From: Dryobates pubescens | Lineage: Eukaryota > Chordata > Aves > Piciformes > Picidae | Length of the DNA: 64,000 nucleotides | Assembly: GCF_014839835.1 (NCBI RefSeq) | Contig: NC_071646.1 | Location: 6,380,001 to 6,444,000, forward strand | Direction of reading: 5' to 3' | In this document: piece by piece, positions 40,401 through 51,169 of the stretch | Layout of the letters: each line of letters starts with the position of its first letter | Numbering within the stretch: position 1 is the first letter of the stretch | Notes under the pieces: generated by a model | What the model saw: only the letters and a program-made list of their open reading frames with translations | The model's database searches: none | What the model was told of the DNA's origin: nothing | Program-made: the position numbers and the translations under genes

Positions 40401-40439
40401 GCCGCGAAGCCCAGGCGCGGGCAGCCGATGGCCGAACCC

Positions 40440-40935
40440 GCCAGGCGGGGATGGCGAGCCGCGGCGCGGGAGCAGGCAGCCTCAATCGAGCGCCTGTGCA
40501 GGGAGCGACCCCCAGCACCGCCCCGCGCCTGTCCCGCCAGCTGCGGCGCCCCCGGTTCGCTCCTGCCGGGCCCCAGGGCGCTCCCCCCTGCGCGTCCAGT
40601 CCCCACTTCAGCCTCCCGGTTCACCCGAGTCCTCCCAGCACCCCCCCGGTGCACCCCGCCCCCAGCCCCCCAGGGTGCTCTGATACCCCCCAGCGCTGCC
40701 AGGCACCAGCAGCTCCCTGTGCCACCCAGCGCCCACCCCAGCCCCCTCATGATCCCTGCCTCTCAAATGCTCCCCAGTAACTCCCAGTACCTCCCATAAT
40801 CCCCAGAGCACTGAGTCCCCAACCCAGTGTCCCCAGTAACCCCCAACCCTCTAACAACCCTTGTAGTCCAGAGGGACCAGTGCCCCCAGCGAGACCAGTG
40901 ACAGCAGTGCCCCAGTGAGATCAGTGCCACTAGTG
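40440..40935. other. Sequence between the TMEM167B promoter array and the next minisatellite
   Basis: CpG-rich to about 40,600, then cccagtaactcccagtacct-like degenerate sequence. No gene or element recognised. Confidence 0.4.
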
Positions 40936-40939
40936 CCCC

Positions 40940-41940
40940 CAGCGAGACCAGTGCCTCCAGTGAGCCAGTGCCCCCAGTGCTCCCAGCGAGACCAGTGAGA
41001 CCAGTGAGACCAGTAAGACCAGCGCCCCCAGAGAGACCAGTGCCCCCAGTGCCACCAGTGCTCCCAGCGAGACCAGTGAGACCAGCGCCCCCAGAGAGAC
41101 CAGTGCCACCAGTGCCCCCAGCGAGACCAGTGAGACCAGTGAGACCAGTAAGACCAGCGCCCCCAGAGAGACCAGTGCCTCCAGCGACACCAGTGAGATC
41201 AGTGAGACCAATGCCCCCAGTGACACCAGGTCCCCTAGCAGATCTTTGTACCCCCAGCAGATCCATAGTGACACCAGTGCTCCCAGTGCCCCCAGTGCCC
41301 CCAGCAGACTCCAGTGCCCCCAGCAGCCCCCAGTGCCACCAGCAGCCCTCAGTGCCCCCAGCAGCCCCCAGTGCCCCCAGCAGCCCCCAGTGCCACCAGC
41401 AGCCCTCAGTGCCCCCAGCAGCCCCCAGTGCCCCCAGCAGCCCCCAGTGCCACCAGCAGCCCTCAGTGCCCCCAGCAGCCCCCAGTGCCCCCAGCAGCCC
41501 CCAGTGCCACCAGCAGCCCTCAGTGCCCCCAGCAGCCCCCAGTGCCCCCAGCAGCCCCCAGCAGCCCTCAGTGCCCCCAGCAGTCCTCAGTGCCCCCAGC
41601 AGCCCCCAGTGCCACCAGCAGCCCCCAGTGCCCCCAGCAGTCCTCAGTGCCCCCAGCAGACCTCAGTGCCCCCAGCAGCCCCCAGTGCCCCCAGCAGACC
41701 TCAGTGCCCCCAGCAGCCCCCAGTGCCCCCAGCAGCCCCCAGTGCCACCAGCAGCCCCCAGTGCCCCCAGCAGACCTCAGTGCCCCCAGCAGCCCCCAGT
41801 GCCACCAGCAGCCCCCAGTGCCCCCAGCAGTCCTCAGTGCCCCCAGCAGCCCCCAGTGCCCCCAGTGCCCCCAGCAGCCCTCAGTGCCCCCAGTGAGCCC
41901 AGTGCCCCCAGCAGCCCCCAGTGCCCCCAGTGCCCCCAGC
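40940..41940. repeat. Minisatellites cagcgagaccagtgagacca and cagtgcccccagcagccccc
   Basis: 40940-41225 is built of gaccagtg/agcgccccc words. 41285-41940 is built of a 15-18-bp unit (cagtgcccccagcagccc) with a 69-bp higher-order block repeated near 41325, 41394 and 41463. Confidence 0.92.
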
Positions 41941-41941
41941 A

Positions 41942-42177
41942 GGCTCGGCAGCGGTGGGAGCGGGCACGGTGCCACCAGCGCTGCGCAGGACCGGTCCGCG
42001 GTCAGGGCTAATCCCGGGGCTTATTGGCTTTTGCGGGCAGGAGCGGGGCCACCGTCACCGCCACCGTCACCGCTGGAGCACACCGGGGCTCCGCCGGGCT
42101 CGCTGCAGCCAGCCCCCGGCCCCGCGTCCCGGGGGGGACCGGGAAGGCAGGCACGAGGACCCCCGGCACCGGGGGCC
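41942..42177 (+). promoter_or_regulatory. CpG-rich 5' region of the FAM107-like gene
   Basis: Between the end of a minisatellite (about 41940) and the ATG at 42178 the sequence is non-repetitive and CpG-rich, with an inverted CCAAT box (ATTGG near 42024). It is the likely promoter and 5'UTR of the FAM107-like gene. The start site is not determinable here. Confidence 0.45.
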
Positions 42178-45100
42178 ATGGGGCTGGCACAAAGCACGAA
42201 GGTGAGCGGGGGCAGCCGGCTGGGTCGCCTGGGGGCTGGGGACATCTCCACGCCCCGGGCTGGGCTCCCATCTCCTGTGCTGGGGGTGGGAGGGGGCAAC
42301 GGGAGCCGCCTCGGGTCTGTGCCCGTGCCACAGCCAGCGTTCAGCCCGGGGGCTCCTCACCATCCTTAGGTGCCAGGGCTAACAAGGGGAACGTTCACCT
42401 CCTCTCCTTCCATCTCACCCCCACCACAGCCACCCCCCCGAGGGAGGGACCCTGGGGGGTGACCTGGTCCCTGTGTGACAGCCGCGGCAGGACAGAGGAC
42501 GCCCAGCCCCACAGAGCCTCTGTCTGTGCCCCCTCCTGTGCCAGGGGAGGTGAGGGTGACAAGCAGAGGGACCTGGGGGTGTCCTGGGGAGGAGCCAGAG
42601 GCAGGGACCCCCTGAGTGCCCCTCCCTGAGCCTTTGCCTTTGGCAGGGCGAGGGCGAAGCGCCGAGGAGCAGCGCGGTGCCAGGTGGGTGCCGATGGGGC
42701 ACGGGGCCAGGGCGGTGGCAGCTGGGGACCTGTAGGTGCTGGGGACAACAAGGACAAGGGGCACCTGGAGATCAGGGGAACCCCAGGGCCAAGGAGGACC
42801 CCAGGGCCACTGGAGACCTGGGGAGTGATGGGCACCTGGAGGTGCTGGGGGCACCAGGGGGGATGGACACCCAACAAGGAGTGTGGGCCCCAGGGATAAT
42901 GAAGACCCCCAAGGAATGATGTGGAGCCCAGGGGGTGATGGGAGGACATGGGGACAATAAGGTGGCCTGTGGAAAGGGACACTTGGGCATAGGGTTCCAG
43001 GAGGGTGGGTGCTAGGGGCGCAGCATTGGGGGACCCTGTGCCACCCTGAGACCCCCAGGCTGGCAGACACAGGGGTGGGCGTCCAGGATCTCACCCTACC
43101 CTTGCATGTGGCTCTGGGGGAGGGACCAAGCCAGCACCACCCCATGACCTGTGCCAGGCTATCCCATCCCTTGGGATGACCTCACCTGCCAGGGACCCCC
43201 TCCCCAGTGCCCCTCTCCCACTGGTGCCCACAGCCCTCCTGGTGAGCCCACCCCGGACGTCCCATGGTGTCCCACGCCCCCTGTGACCCCATCCCCTGGT
43301 GATCCCATCTCATGATGACCCCTGCCCTTGCTCAGCCCATGCCCCCCTGGCCTCTGCTCCCCCTCCAGAGGGTGAGGGCAGCGATGCCCTCTCCTGGGGC
43401 ACGGGCACCGGTGCCCAGCAGGGCCTCATCCAGCCCAGGAAGCTGCCCAACCCCGTGCGGGAGTCCCGCAGCTACCGGGAGCTGCACCGGGAGCTGCTCT
43501 TCAGCCACAGCAGGTGAGAGGGGGTGGGACCCAGGGCCTGGGGACAGGAGGGTCCCCAGCCGGGTGGCCAGGCCGGGGTGGCCCCACCGGGGTCCTGCTG
43601 CCTGTCCCCGCAGGGGCATCCTGCCCCGGCACCGGGCCGAGCTCCCGCGGGTGCTGGAGAGCCGGCGGCTGAGGCAGCTGGGGGAGGAGCTGCAGGGACC
43701 TCCCTCTGACCTCGAGCAGCAGCTGAGGAAACGTCACCAGAGGCTTGAGGAGGTCAGTGCTGCCCCTCTGTCCTGCTGTCCCAGTTTTCCAGCCCTCCAT
43801 CCAGCCCTCCTGCCTTCACCTCATCATCATTCATCCACTCATCCTCCATGAATCCATCCTTCCACCCATCCCTCCATCTCCACCCATCCATCTGTCTCCA
43901 TCCATCCATCCATCTCCATCCACCCATCCATCTCCATCCCTCCATCCCTCCATCCATCCCTCCATCCCTCCATCCATCTGTCTCCATCCATCCATCCATC
44001 TCCATCCACCCATCCATCTCCATCTCTCCATCCCTCCATCCATCCCTCCATCTCCACCCATCCATCTGTCTCCATCCATCCTTCCATCTCCACCCATCTC
44101 CATCCCTCCATCCCTCCATCTCCATCCCTCCATCTATCTTTCCATCTTCTATCTCCATCCATCCATCCATCCATCCATCCCTCCATCCATCCAACTCCAT
44201 CTATCCATCCATCCATCTCCATCCATCCATCTCCATCCATCCCATCCATCCCTCCATCCATCTCCATCCCATCCATCCCTCCATCCATCTCCATCCATCC
44301 ATCCATCCATCCATCCATCCATCCATCCATCTCCATCCCTTCATCTTCCATCTCCATCCATCCATCCATCCATCTCCATCCATCCATCCATCCATCCATC
44401 CATCCATCCATCCATCCATCTCCATCCCTTCATCTTCCATTTCCATCCATCCATCCATCTCCATCCATCCATCCATCCATCCCTCATACCCCCCCCAGAT
44501 GTGGGGTTTGGCCGTGGGAGGTCACACCGCGTGGACAGCTGTGGGAGGCCAGGTCCTGGGGATGGCTGGGAGTGGCCAGAGGAGGCTGGGCTTGGCAGGT
44601 GGGTGAGGGAGGCTGTGATGGAGGGAGGGAATGAGGGATGCTTAAGGGAGGATGAGGACAGCTGATGGAGCTGGGGCTGATGGGACACCTGGATCATGGA
44701 GATGGGACAGCCAGGCCAGGAGATGTCCAGGTCATGGGGATGGCTGCTGGAGCCTGGTCTGTGGACAGCTGGGGATGGTTGGATCCTGGGCATGGCTGAG
44801 AGAGCCCAGGCTGATGAGAGACCCAGGTCAGGAGATGTCCAGGTCAGGTAGATGGCTGATGGAGAAGGGGTCTGGGGACACCCAGGTCAGGAGAGGCTGA
44901 TGAAGAAGGGGTCTGGGGACACCCAGCTCAGGAGAGGATGATGGAGAAGGGGTCTGGGGACACCCAGGTCAGGAGAGGCTGATGAAGAAGGGGTCTGGGG
45001 GGACACCCAGGTCAGGAGAGGCTGATGGAGAAGGGGTCTGGGGACACCCAGGTCAGGAGAGGCTGATGAAGAAGGGGTCTGGGGACACCCAGGCCAGGAG

Positions 45101-45640
45101 AGGCTGATGGAGAAGGGGTTTGGGGACACCCAGGCCAGGAGAGGCTGCTGGAGAAGGGGTCTGGGGACACCCAGGTCAGGAGAGGCTGCTGGAGAAGGGG
45201 TCTGGGGACACCCAGGTCAGGAGATGGCTGATGGAAAAGGGGTCTGGGGACACCCAGGTCAGGAGATGGCTGCTGGAGAAGGGGTCTGGGGACACCCAGG
45301 TCAGGAGATGGCTGATGGAGAAGGGGTCTGGGGACAGCCAGCTCAGGAGATGCCCAGATCAGGAGATGGCTGATGGAAACGGGCCAGCCAGGCCAGGGGA
45401 TGACCAGGTCATGGGGCTGGCAGATGGAGCTGGGGCCTGGGGCCAGCCAGCTCAGGTGATGCCCAGAGCATGAGGACAGCCAAGGGGCCCCAGCCTGGCA
45501 CCCACAGCCACCCCCTCCCGCCACAGCTGGAGCGGGAGGCAGCGCTGGGGCCAGCGCCGGAGCCTCGCCCGGAGTTCCTGCTGGTGCTGGACAGCCTGAG
45601 GAAGATGCAGCTGGCAGAGGCAGCTGCCCGGCAGACGTGA
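42178..45640 (+). CDS. FAM107-family protein (third paralogue, 152 aa)
   Basis: Five coding exons: 42178-42201, 42647-42683, 43369-43513, 43614-43752 and 45527-45640 (ending in ACG TGA). All are GT-AG with consistent phase and total 152 codons plus stop; human FAM107A has 144 residues. The core, residues 40-69 ([20 protein letters not shown] onward, then [10 protein letters not shown]), follows the FAM107 pattern [20 protein letters not shown]. It continues with [18 protein letters not shown], a charged helix ending KRHQRLEE, and [14 protein letters not shown] near the C-terminus, matching PEFIKVRENLRRI of FAM107A. The N-terminal 38 residues ([17 protein letters not shown]...) are divergent. 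FAM107A and B are actin-associated, stress- or growth-linked proteins (known). A role for this copy is inference, and I do not assign it to either paralogue. The start is the first ATG of a CpG-rich exon. Confidence 0.85.
42684..43368 (+). other. FAM107-like intron 2
   Basis: Diverged tandem words (ccaggggccactggagacc, ggtgatgggag) but no clear array, CR1 or additional exon. Confidence 0.5.
43795..44495. repeat. ATCC-type tetranucleotide array in FAM107-like intron 4
   Basis: About 700 bases of ccatccatctccatccctcc in long uninterrupted runs. Confidence 0.95.
44855..45385. repeat. Minisatellite, about 40-bp unit, about 13 copies (FAM107-like intron 4)
   Basis: Unit gatggagaaggggtctgggg plus acacccaggtcaggagaggct; it ends about 140 bases before the last exon. 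Confidence 0.93.
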
Positions 45641-45989
45641 GCAGGAGCAGGGGGGCTGCACCCCGGGGACCCCCCCCTGCCCCATGCCATTCCCAGTGCC
45701 ACCCCCCCCCCCGAGGCAGTGCCACCCCCCCCCCGAGGCCAGTGCCACCCCACCAAGGCACCTGGGTTGCCTCCCTGTCATCCTGGGAGCACTGGTGGTT
45801 GGGGCAGGGCGTGGGTGCCGCTGCCACGGCGTGCCCAGCAGGGTGAGAGCTCAGGGTGCCAGGGGCCAGAATGAGCTGGCAGGGCCGGGGCAGCTCCTGC
45901 AGCCCTGCAGCTGCTGCTGCTGCTGCCACCCGAGAAAGGCTCTCAGCTGGGCCTCCTCCTCATGCAAATGTGGCAGGGATGGGGAACAG

Positions 45990-46795
45990 CGTGGGGTGGC
46001 AGTGCCTCGGTGGGGTGGCACTGGCCTTGGTGGGGTGGCAGTGCCTTGGTGGGGTGGCAATGGCCTCAGTAGGGTGGCACTGACCTCGGTGGGATGGCAC
46101 TGATCTCGGTGGGATGGCACTGGCCTCAGTGGGGTGGCCCCAACTTGGTGGGGTGGCACTGACCTCAGTAGGGTGGCACTGACCTCAGTGGGATGGCACT
46201 GGCCTCAGTGGGGTGGCCCCAACTTGGTGGGGTGGCACTGACCTCAGTAGGGTGGCACTGACCTCAGTGGGATGGCACTGGCCTCAGTGGGATGGCAGCG
46301 CCTTGGTGGGGTGGCAATGGCCTCAGTAGGGTGGCACTGACCTTGGTGGGGTGGCACTGATCTCGGTGGGATGGCACTGCCTCAGTGGGGTGGCATTGGC
46401 CTCGGTGGGGTGGCACTGGCCTCGGTGGGGTGGCCCCAACTTGGTGGGGTGGCACTGACCTCAGTGTGATGGCATTGGCCTTGGTGGGGTGGCACTGATC
46501 TCAGTGGGATGGCACTGCCTCAGTGGGGTGGCATTGGCCTCGGTGGGGTGGCACTGGCTTCGGTGGGGTGGCCCCAACTTGGTGGGGTGGCACTGACCTC
46601 AGTGAGATGGCATTGGCCTTGGTGGGGTGGCACTGATCTCAGTGGGATGGCACTGGCCTCAGTGGAGTGGCCCCAACTTGGTGGAGTGGCACTGACCTCA
46701 GTGGGGTGGCACTGACCTCAGTGGGGTGGCACTGGCCTCAGTGGGGTGGCACTGACCTCAGTGGGGTGGCACTGGCCTCGCTGGGCACTGCCTTG
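45990..46795. repeat. Minisatellite, about 20-bp unit (ctcagtggggtggcactgac), about 40 copies
   Basis: Between the FAM107-like gene and GPR25. Longer blocks of about 90-120 bases with the variant ccccaacttggtggggtggc repeat at least five times. An octamer motif ATGCAAAT stands just before it at 45962-45969. Confidence 0.93.
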
Positions 46796-47150
46796 GCTTG
46801 GTGGTGTGAGGTGGGCTGCAGGGAGCTCAGGTTGGTGCCGGCTGCTGGCTCTGGTCCCTGCTGGTCCCTCCGGCGCAGATGCAGGTTGGTGCCCACCCAA
46901 GGCCTTCAGCCATGCCCTGGCGGCACAGGGCCTTCCTCCACCCCCAGGGCGCCTTCTCCCCTCTCCTTTTTTGGAGATGTCATTTTCTGGGTCGGGTCTT
47001 GGCTTGGTTTGGTTTGGTTTCCATACTCAAAGGCCCTGCCCCCTCCTGGCCCTGCCACCCCACACCTCCTGGCCCTGCCGGGGAGGAAGTGTCTGAGATG
47101 CTGCTTTTGAGCACATCTCAGATCAACAACCCAACCGCTGGGTGCGGCCA
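46795..47150 (+). promoter_or_regulatory. GPR25: Unique island upstream of GPR25 between two minisatellites, candidate promoter
   Basis: This is the only non-repetitive sequence in the 2 kb upstream of GPR25. It contains an ETS/PU.1-like GAGGAAGTG (about 47082-47090) and a RUNX-like AACCGC (about 47132). These are plausible lymphoid sites but short enough to occur by chance. No TATA box is obvious. The element is inferred from position. Confidence 0.25.
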
Positions 47151-47154
47151 CTGG

Positions 47155-47710
47155 GGAGGGCAGCAGGAAGGGCAGCGGGGAGGGCAGCGGGGAGGGCAGT
47201 GGGGAGGGCAGTGGGGAGGGCAGCGGCAAGGGCAGCGGCAAGGGCAGCGAGGAGGGCAGTGGGGAGGGCAGTGGGGAGGGAAGTGGGGAGGGCAGCAAAG
47301 AAGGCAGTGAGGAGGGCAGTGGGGAGGGCAGCGGTGAAGGCAGTGGTGAAGGCAGCGGGAAGGGCAGTGAGGAGGGCAGTGAGGAGGGCAGCAGGGAGGG
47401 CAGCGGGGAGGGCAGTGGTGAGGGCAGTGGGAAGGGCAGTGGGGAGGGCAGCGAGGAGGGAAGTGGTGAGGGCAGCAAAGAGGGCAGCGAGGAGGGCAGT
47501 GAGGAGGGCAGTGAGGAGGGCAGCAGGGAGGGCAGCGGGGAGGGCAGTGGTGAGGGCAGCGAGGAGGGCAGTGAGGAGGGCAGCGGGGAGGGCAGTGGTG
47601 AGGGCAGTGGGAAGGGCAGTGGGGAGGGCAGCGAGGAGGGAAGTGGTGAGGGCAGCAAAGAAGGCAGTGAGGAGGGCAGAAGGAAGGGCACTGGGGAGGG
47701 CACCAGGCAG
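47155..47710. repeat. 12-bp minisatellite immediately upstream of GPR25
   Basis: Unit agggcagtgggg (variants gcgggg, gtgagg, caaag), about 46 copies, ending about 40 bases before the GPR25 ATG. Any unspliced 5'UTR would lie in it. Confidence 0.94.
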
Positions 47711-47748
47711 GGCACCTGCAGGGCACCAGCAGGGCACCAGCTGCCAGC

Positions 47749-48894
47749 ATGACTCCCGAAGACCTCCTGGCATCGGCCGACTATGATTACCTACCGCTGC
47801 CCACCGCGACGGGCAGCCAGGAGCTCCTCTCTGGCTGGGAGGTCTTCTTCACCACTGTCTTCATCCCTGTCCTCTACTCCTTCATCTTCCTCCTGGGCCT
47901 GGCGGGGAACCTCTTCGTCATCCTGCTGACGGCCAGGAGGAGAGCAGGCAGGAGGCTGCTGGAGACCTTGGTGCTGAACCTGGCGGTGGCCGACGCCGTC
48001 TTCGTCTGCACCTTGCCCCTCTGGGTGGCAGCAGGGGCCCGGGGCAACCGCTGGCTGCTGGGCGAAGGGCTCTGCAAGGTCAGCAGCTACGTGGTGGCCG
48101 TCAACCGCTGCTCCAGCATCCTCTTCCTCACCGCCCTGGCCGTGGAGCGCTACCTGCTGATGAGGAAGGTGAGGGACGCCAGGCTGCTGGGCGCCCGGCG
48201 GCACGTCCGCCTCGCCTGCGCTGCCATCTGGGCAGCCTCCCTCCTGCTGGGCAGCCCGGCCCTGCTCTACAGGCAGCTGGATGGGGAGGACTGCTGGGAT
48301 GAGGACGGAGAGGACTTCGGGCTGGCCATGGTCTTCCTCAGCTTCCTGCTGCCCTCGGCGGTCATCTCCTTCTGCTACTGCTCCATCTGCTGCCGGCTGC
48401 GGCGCCGGCGCCGCCTGGGCAGGGGGGTGCGGCGCTCCCACCGCACCATCGCCGCCATCCTCGCAGCCTTCCTCTGCTCCTGGCTGCCCCTCAACGCCTG
48501 CAAGGTGCTGCTCTTCTTCCTCGCCAAGGGGACGCTGGTCCTGTCCCAGGGCCAGGAGGTGGCCCTGAGGTGGGTGGTGGCAGGCAGCACCTGCCTGGCC
48601 TTCGCCAACAGCTGCGTCAGCCCCCTCCTCTATGCCCTGATGGAAGGGCACTGCCAGCCCTGCTGCCCCTCGGGGACGGCTCCTCGCCTGCCAGCTCCTC
48701 CCTCCACCTCCTCCTCCAGCCTCCTCTTCAGTGCCCGCATCTGGACCAAGACCTCCCCCGACCCCCAGCGCAGGAGCAGGACCAAGCCCCAGGCGGCGCC
48801 GGGGACCCCACGAGGTCCTCCCTTCCCCTCCCCACCGTCCCCCGGTGCCACCAGCCCCCCGTGGCCTCGGGCAGGGCTACGCGTCCCGCTGTGA
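47749..48894 (+). CDS. GPR25: GPR25, rhodopsin-family G protein-coupled receptor
   Basis: Intact single exon of 381 codons (human GPR25 is 361, also intronless). The acidic N-terminus has DYDYLPLP, a possible tyrosine-sulfation patch. TM1 is about 33-59 with GN at 53-54; TM2 has LAVAD (D82); C109 and C182 are the expected TM3-ECL2 disulfide; the TM3 end reads ERY (133-135). TM5 ends in an Arg-rich loop [13 protein letters not shown]6 has CSWLP (243-247). TM7 carries [11 protein letters not shown] (285-295), so the usual NPxxY asparagine is serine. The tail is Pro/Ser-rich. The sequence resembles GPR25 and GPR15; INAVA directly downstream on the same strand, as in human, decides for GPR25. GPR25 has been reported as a CXCL17 receptor on lymphocytes (known). 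The ATG follows a 12-bp minisatellite by about 40 bases. Confidence 0.88.
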   Translation: MTPEDLLASADYDYLPLPTATGSQELLSGWEVFFTTVFIPVLYSFIFLLGLAGNLFVILLTARRRAGRRLLETLVLNLAVADAVFVCTLPLWVAAGARGNRWLLGEGLCKVSSYVVAVNRCSSILFLTALAVERYLLMRKVRDARLLGARRHVRLACAAIWAASLLLGSPALLYRQLDGEDCWDEDGEDFGLAMVFLSFLLPSAVISFCYCSICCRLRRRRRLGRGVRRSHRTIAAILAAFLCSWLPLNACKVLLFFLAKGTLVLSQGQEVALRWVVAGSTCLAFANSCVSPLLYALMEGHCQPCCPSGTAPRLPAPPSTSSSSLLFSARIWTKTSPDPQRRSRTKPQAAPGTPRGPPFPSPPSPGATSPPWPRAGLRVPL

Positions 48895-49019
48895 TTCCCG
48901 AGGCAGGGTCTGGTCCCTGGGATCCCTTCCCCTTGCCCCGCTTCCCCCTTGCCCCATACCCTCCCTCCCCCATAATCCCCTTCCCCCCCCCCCCATAATC
49001 CCCTTACCCCCCTCCCCCC

Positions 49020-49800
49020 TCCCAATTTACCCCAAATTGACCCCAATTTACTCCCAATTACTCCCAATAAACTCCCAGTTTACCCCCAATTAATTGGCTC
49101 CCAATTTACTCCCAGTTTACCCCCAATTAACCCCAATTTACTCCCAATTTACTCCCAATTGCCCCCAATTAATTTACTCCCAATTTACTCCCTGTCTACC
49201 CCCAAATAACCCAATTTTTCTCCCAATTCCTCCCAGTTTACCCCAAATTTACTCCACATTTACTCCAACTTACTCCCAATTACCCCCAGTTAATTTACTC
49301 CCAATTTACTCCCCGTTTGCCCCCCATTACCTCCAATTTACTCCAAATTGCTCCCACTTTACCCCAACTTACTCCCAACTTAGTCCAAATTTACTCCCAA
49401 TTAACTCCAAACTACTCCCAGTGGCCCCCAATTAATTTACTCCCAATTTACTCCCAGTCTACCCCCACTTAACCCCAACTCTCTCCCAATTACTCCCAGT
49501 TTACTCCCAGTTTACTCCAAATTTACTCCAAATTACCCCCAATTAATCTACTCCCAATTTCCTCCCAGTTTACCCCCAATGGACTCCTAATTTACTTCCA
49601 ATTAACTCCAACCTCCTCCCAATTACCCTCAATTAATTTACTCCCAATTTACTCCCAATTACCCCCAATTAATGTACTCCCAATTTCCTCCCAATTTACC
49701 CCCAATTAACCCCAATCGAGTCCCAATTAACTCCCAATTACCCCCAATTAATTTGTTCCCCATTTACTCCCTGTCTACCCCCATTAATTAACTAATGACT
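49020..49800. repeat. AT-richer tandem array downstream of GPR25 (caatttactcccaattaccc)
   Basis: Units of about 10-30 bases combining ccaattta, ctccc and caattaattta. Its composition stands out sharply from the GC-rich window. Confidence 0.93.
49066..49071 (+). terminator. GPR25: Candidate GPR25 polyadenylation signal AATAAA
   Basis: AATAAA occurs 172 bases after the GPR25 stop, at the beginning of an AT-richer tandem array whose other units read CAATTA at this place. A single-unit variant therefore creates the only clear hexamer I see near the gene. Confidence 0.5.
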
Positions 49801-50089
49801 CCCGATTAATTACACACACACCCCCCCCCGATGGATTTTAGCCCTCCAGCTGTTTCTGTCACCCCTGGGGAGGGGTTCAAGGGGAGTAAGGGGGGAGGGA
49901 GTCGGGGGGGGAGCAGAGCTCACACTGAGCGCCACCAACCAGAGGTCCTCCCCCCCCCTCTGCCTGCACCCTGCCTGCACCCCTGGCATGAACCTGCCCT
50001 TACTTTGTGGCACTGGGAAGGGGTTGGGGTTGTGGAGGTGCTGCCTGAACCCTGCCTGCACCTCTCCTGCCTGGCCTGGGCTGAGTTTG

Positions 50090-50890
50090 CTGCCTGCAGC
50101 CTGCCTGCACTCTTGCAGCTCTTCCTGCCTGCACCTCTCCTGCCTGCACCTGCCCCTCTTGCAGCTCTTCCTGCCTGCACCTCTCCTGCCTGCACCTGCC
50201 CCTCTTGCAGCTCTTCCTGCCTGCACCTCTACTGCCTGTACCTGACCCTCTTGCAGCTCTTCCTGCACCTCTCCTGCTTGCAGCCTGCCTGTACCTGTCC
50301 CTCTTGCAGCTCTTCCTGCCTTCACCTCTCCTGCCTGCAGCCTGCCTGTACCTGACCCTCTTGCAGCTCTTCCTGCACCTCTCCTGCTTGCAGCCTGCCT
50401 GTACCTGTCCCTCTTGCAGCTCTTCCTGCCTTCACCTCTCCTGCCTGCAGCCTGCCTGTACCTGACCCTCTTGCAGCTCTTCCTGCACCTCTCCTGCCTG
50501 CAGCCTGCCTGCACCTGCCCCTCTTGCAGCTCTTCCTGCACCTCTCCTGCCTGCAGCCTGCCTGCACCTGCCCCTCTTGCAGCTCTTCCTGCACCTCTCC
50601 TGCTTGCAACCTGCCTGTACCTGCCTCTCTTGCAGTTCTTCCTGCACCTCTCCTGCCTGCAGCCTGCCTGCACCTGCCCCTCTTGCAGCTCTTCCTGCCT
50701 GCACCTCTCCTGCCTGCAGCCTGCCTGCACCTGCCCCTCTTGCAGCTCTTCCTGCACCTCTCCTGCCTGCAGCCTGCCTGCACCTGCCCCTCTTGCAGCT
50801 CTTCCTGCCTGCACCTCTCCTGCCTGCAGCCTGCCTGCACCTGCCCCTCTTGCAGCTCTTCCTGCCTGCACCTCTCCTGCCTGCTCCCTG
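50090..50890. repeat. Minisatellite, about 53-bp unit, about 14 copies, splice-acceptor-like
   Basis: Unit cccctcttgcagctcttcct plus gcacctctcctgcctgcagcctgcctgca. Each unit contains two pyrimidine tracts ending in CAG (cctcttgcag and tcctgcctgcag). Located between GPR25 and INAVA. Confidence 0.93.
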
Positions 50891-51169
50891 CCCGCTGCCT
50901 GCCCACCCACTGCCAGCTCCCCTCCTGCCTGTGCCGTGCCTGCACTCTGCCCCCTGCCTGCGTTTCCTGCCTGTGCCTCTGCCGCCTGCTCGCCCCTCCC
51001 CCGCCCGCAGCTGGCTGCCTGCCCCTTGCCCGGTGGCACAGTCCCGTGGGAGGTGACACTTTCCCCTGCCCGGTGCCAGCAGGGCAGGATGCGGCCACTT
51101 GCCTGTGCCAGCCGCTCTGAGTCATCTCACACTGCCCCGGCGCCCGCTGCAGCACCGTTCCCACGGCCG

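Noticed and set aside
38299-40683. 794-codon open frame
   Set aside because: Runs across TMEM167B introns, antisense to its exons, and through the CCAAT array; purely low-complexity.
43754-44411. Met/Asp/Gly/Trp-rich frames
   Set aside because: Antisense reading of the ATCC microsatellite.
47749-48894. GPR15 or a chemokine receptor (CCR/XCR type)
   Set aside because: GPR15 shares motifs, but the INAVA neighbour on the same strand and overall likeness favour GPR25. Chemokine-receptor hallmarks such as DRYLAIV are absent.
49810-51039. Arg/Gln/Gly-rich frame resembling a silk- or collagen-like protein
   Set aside because: Antisense of the 53-bp array, with no start context or splice support.
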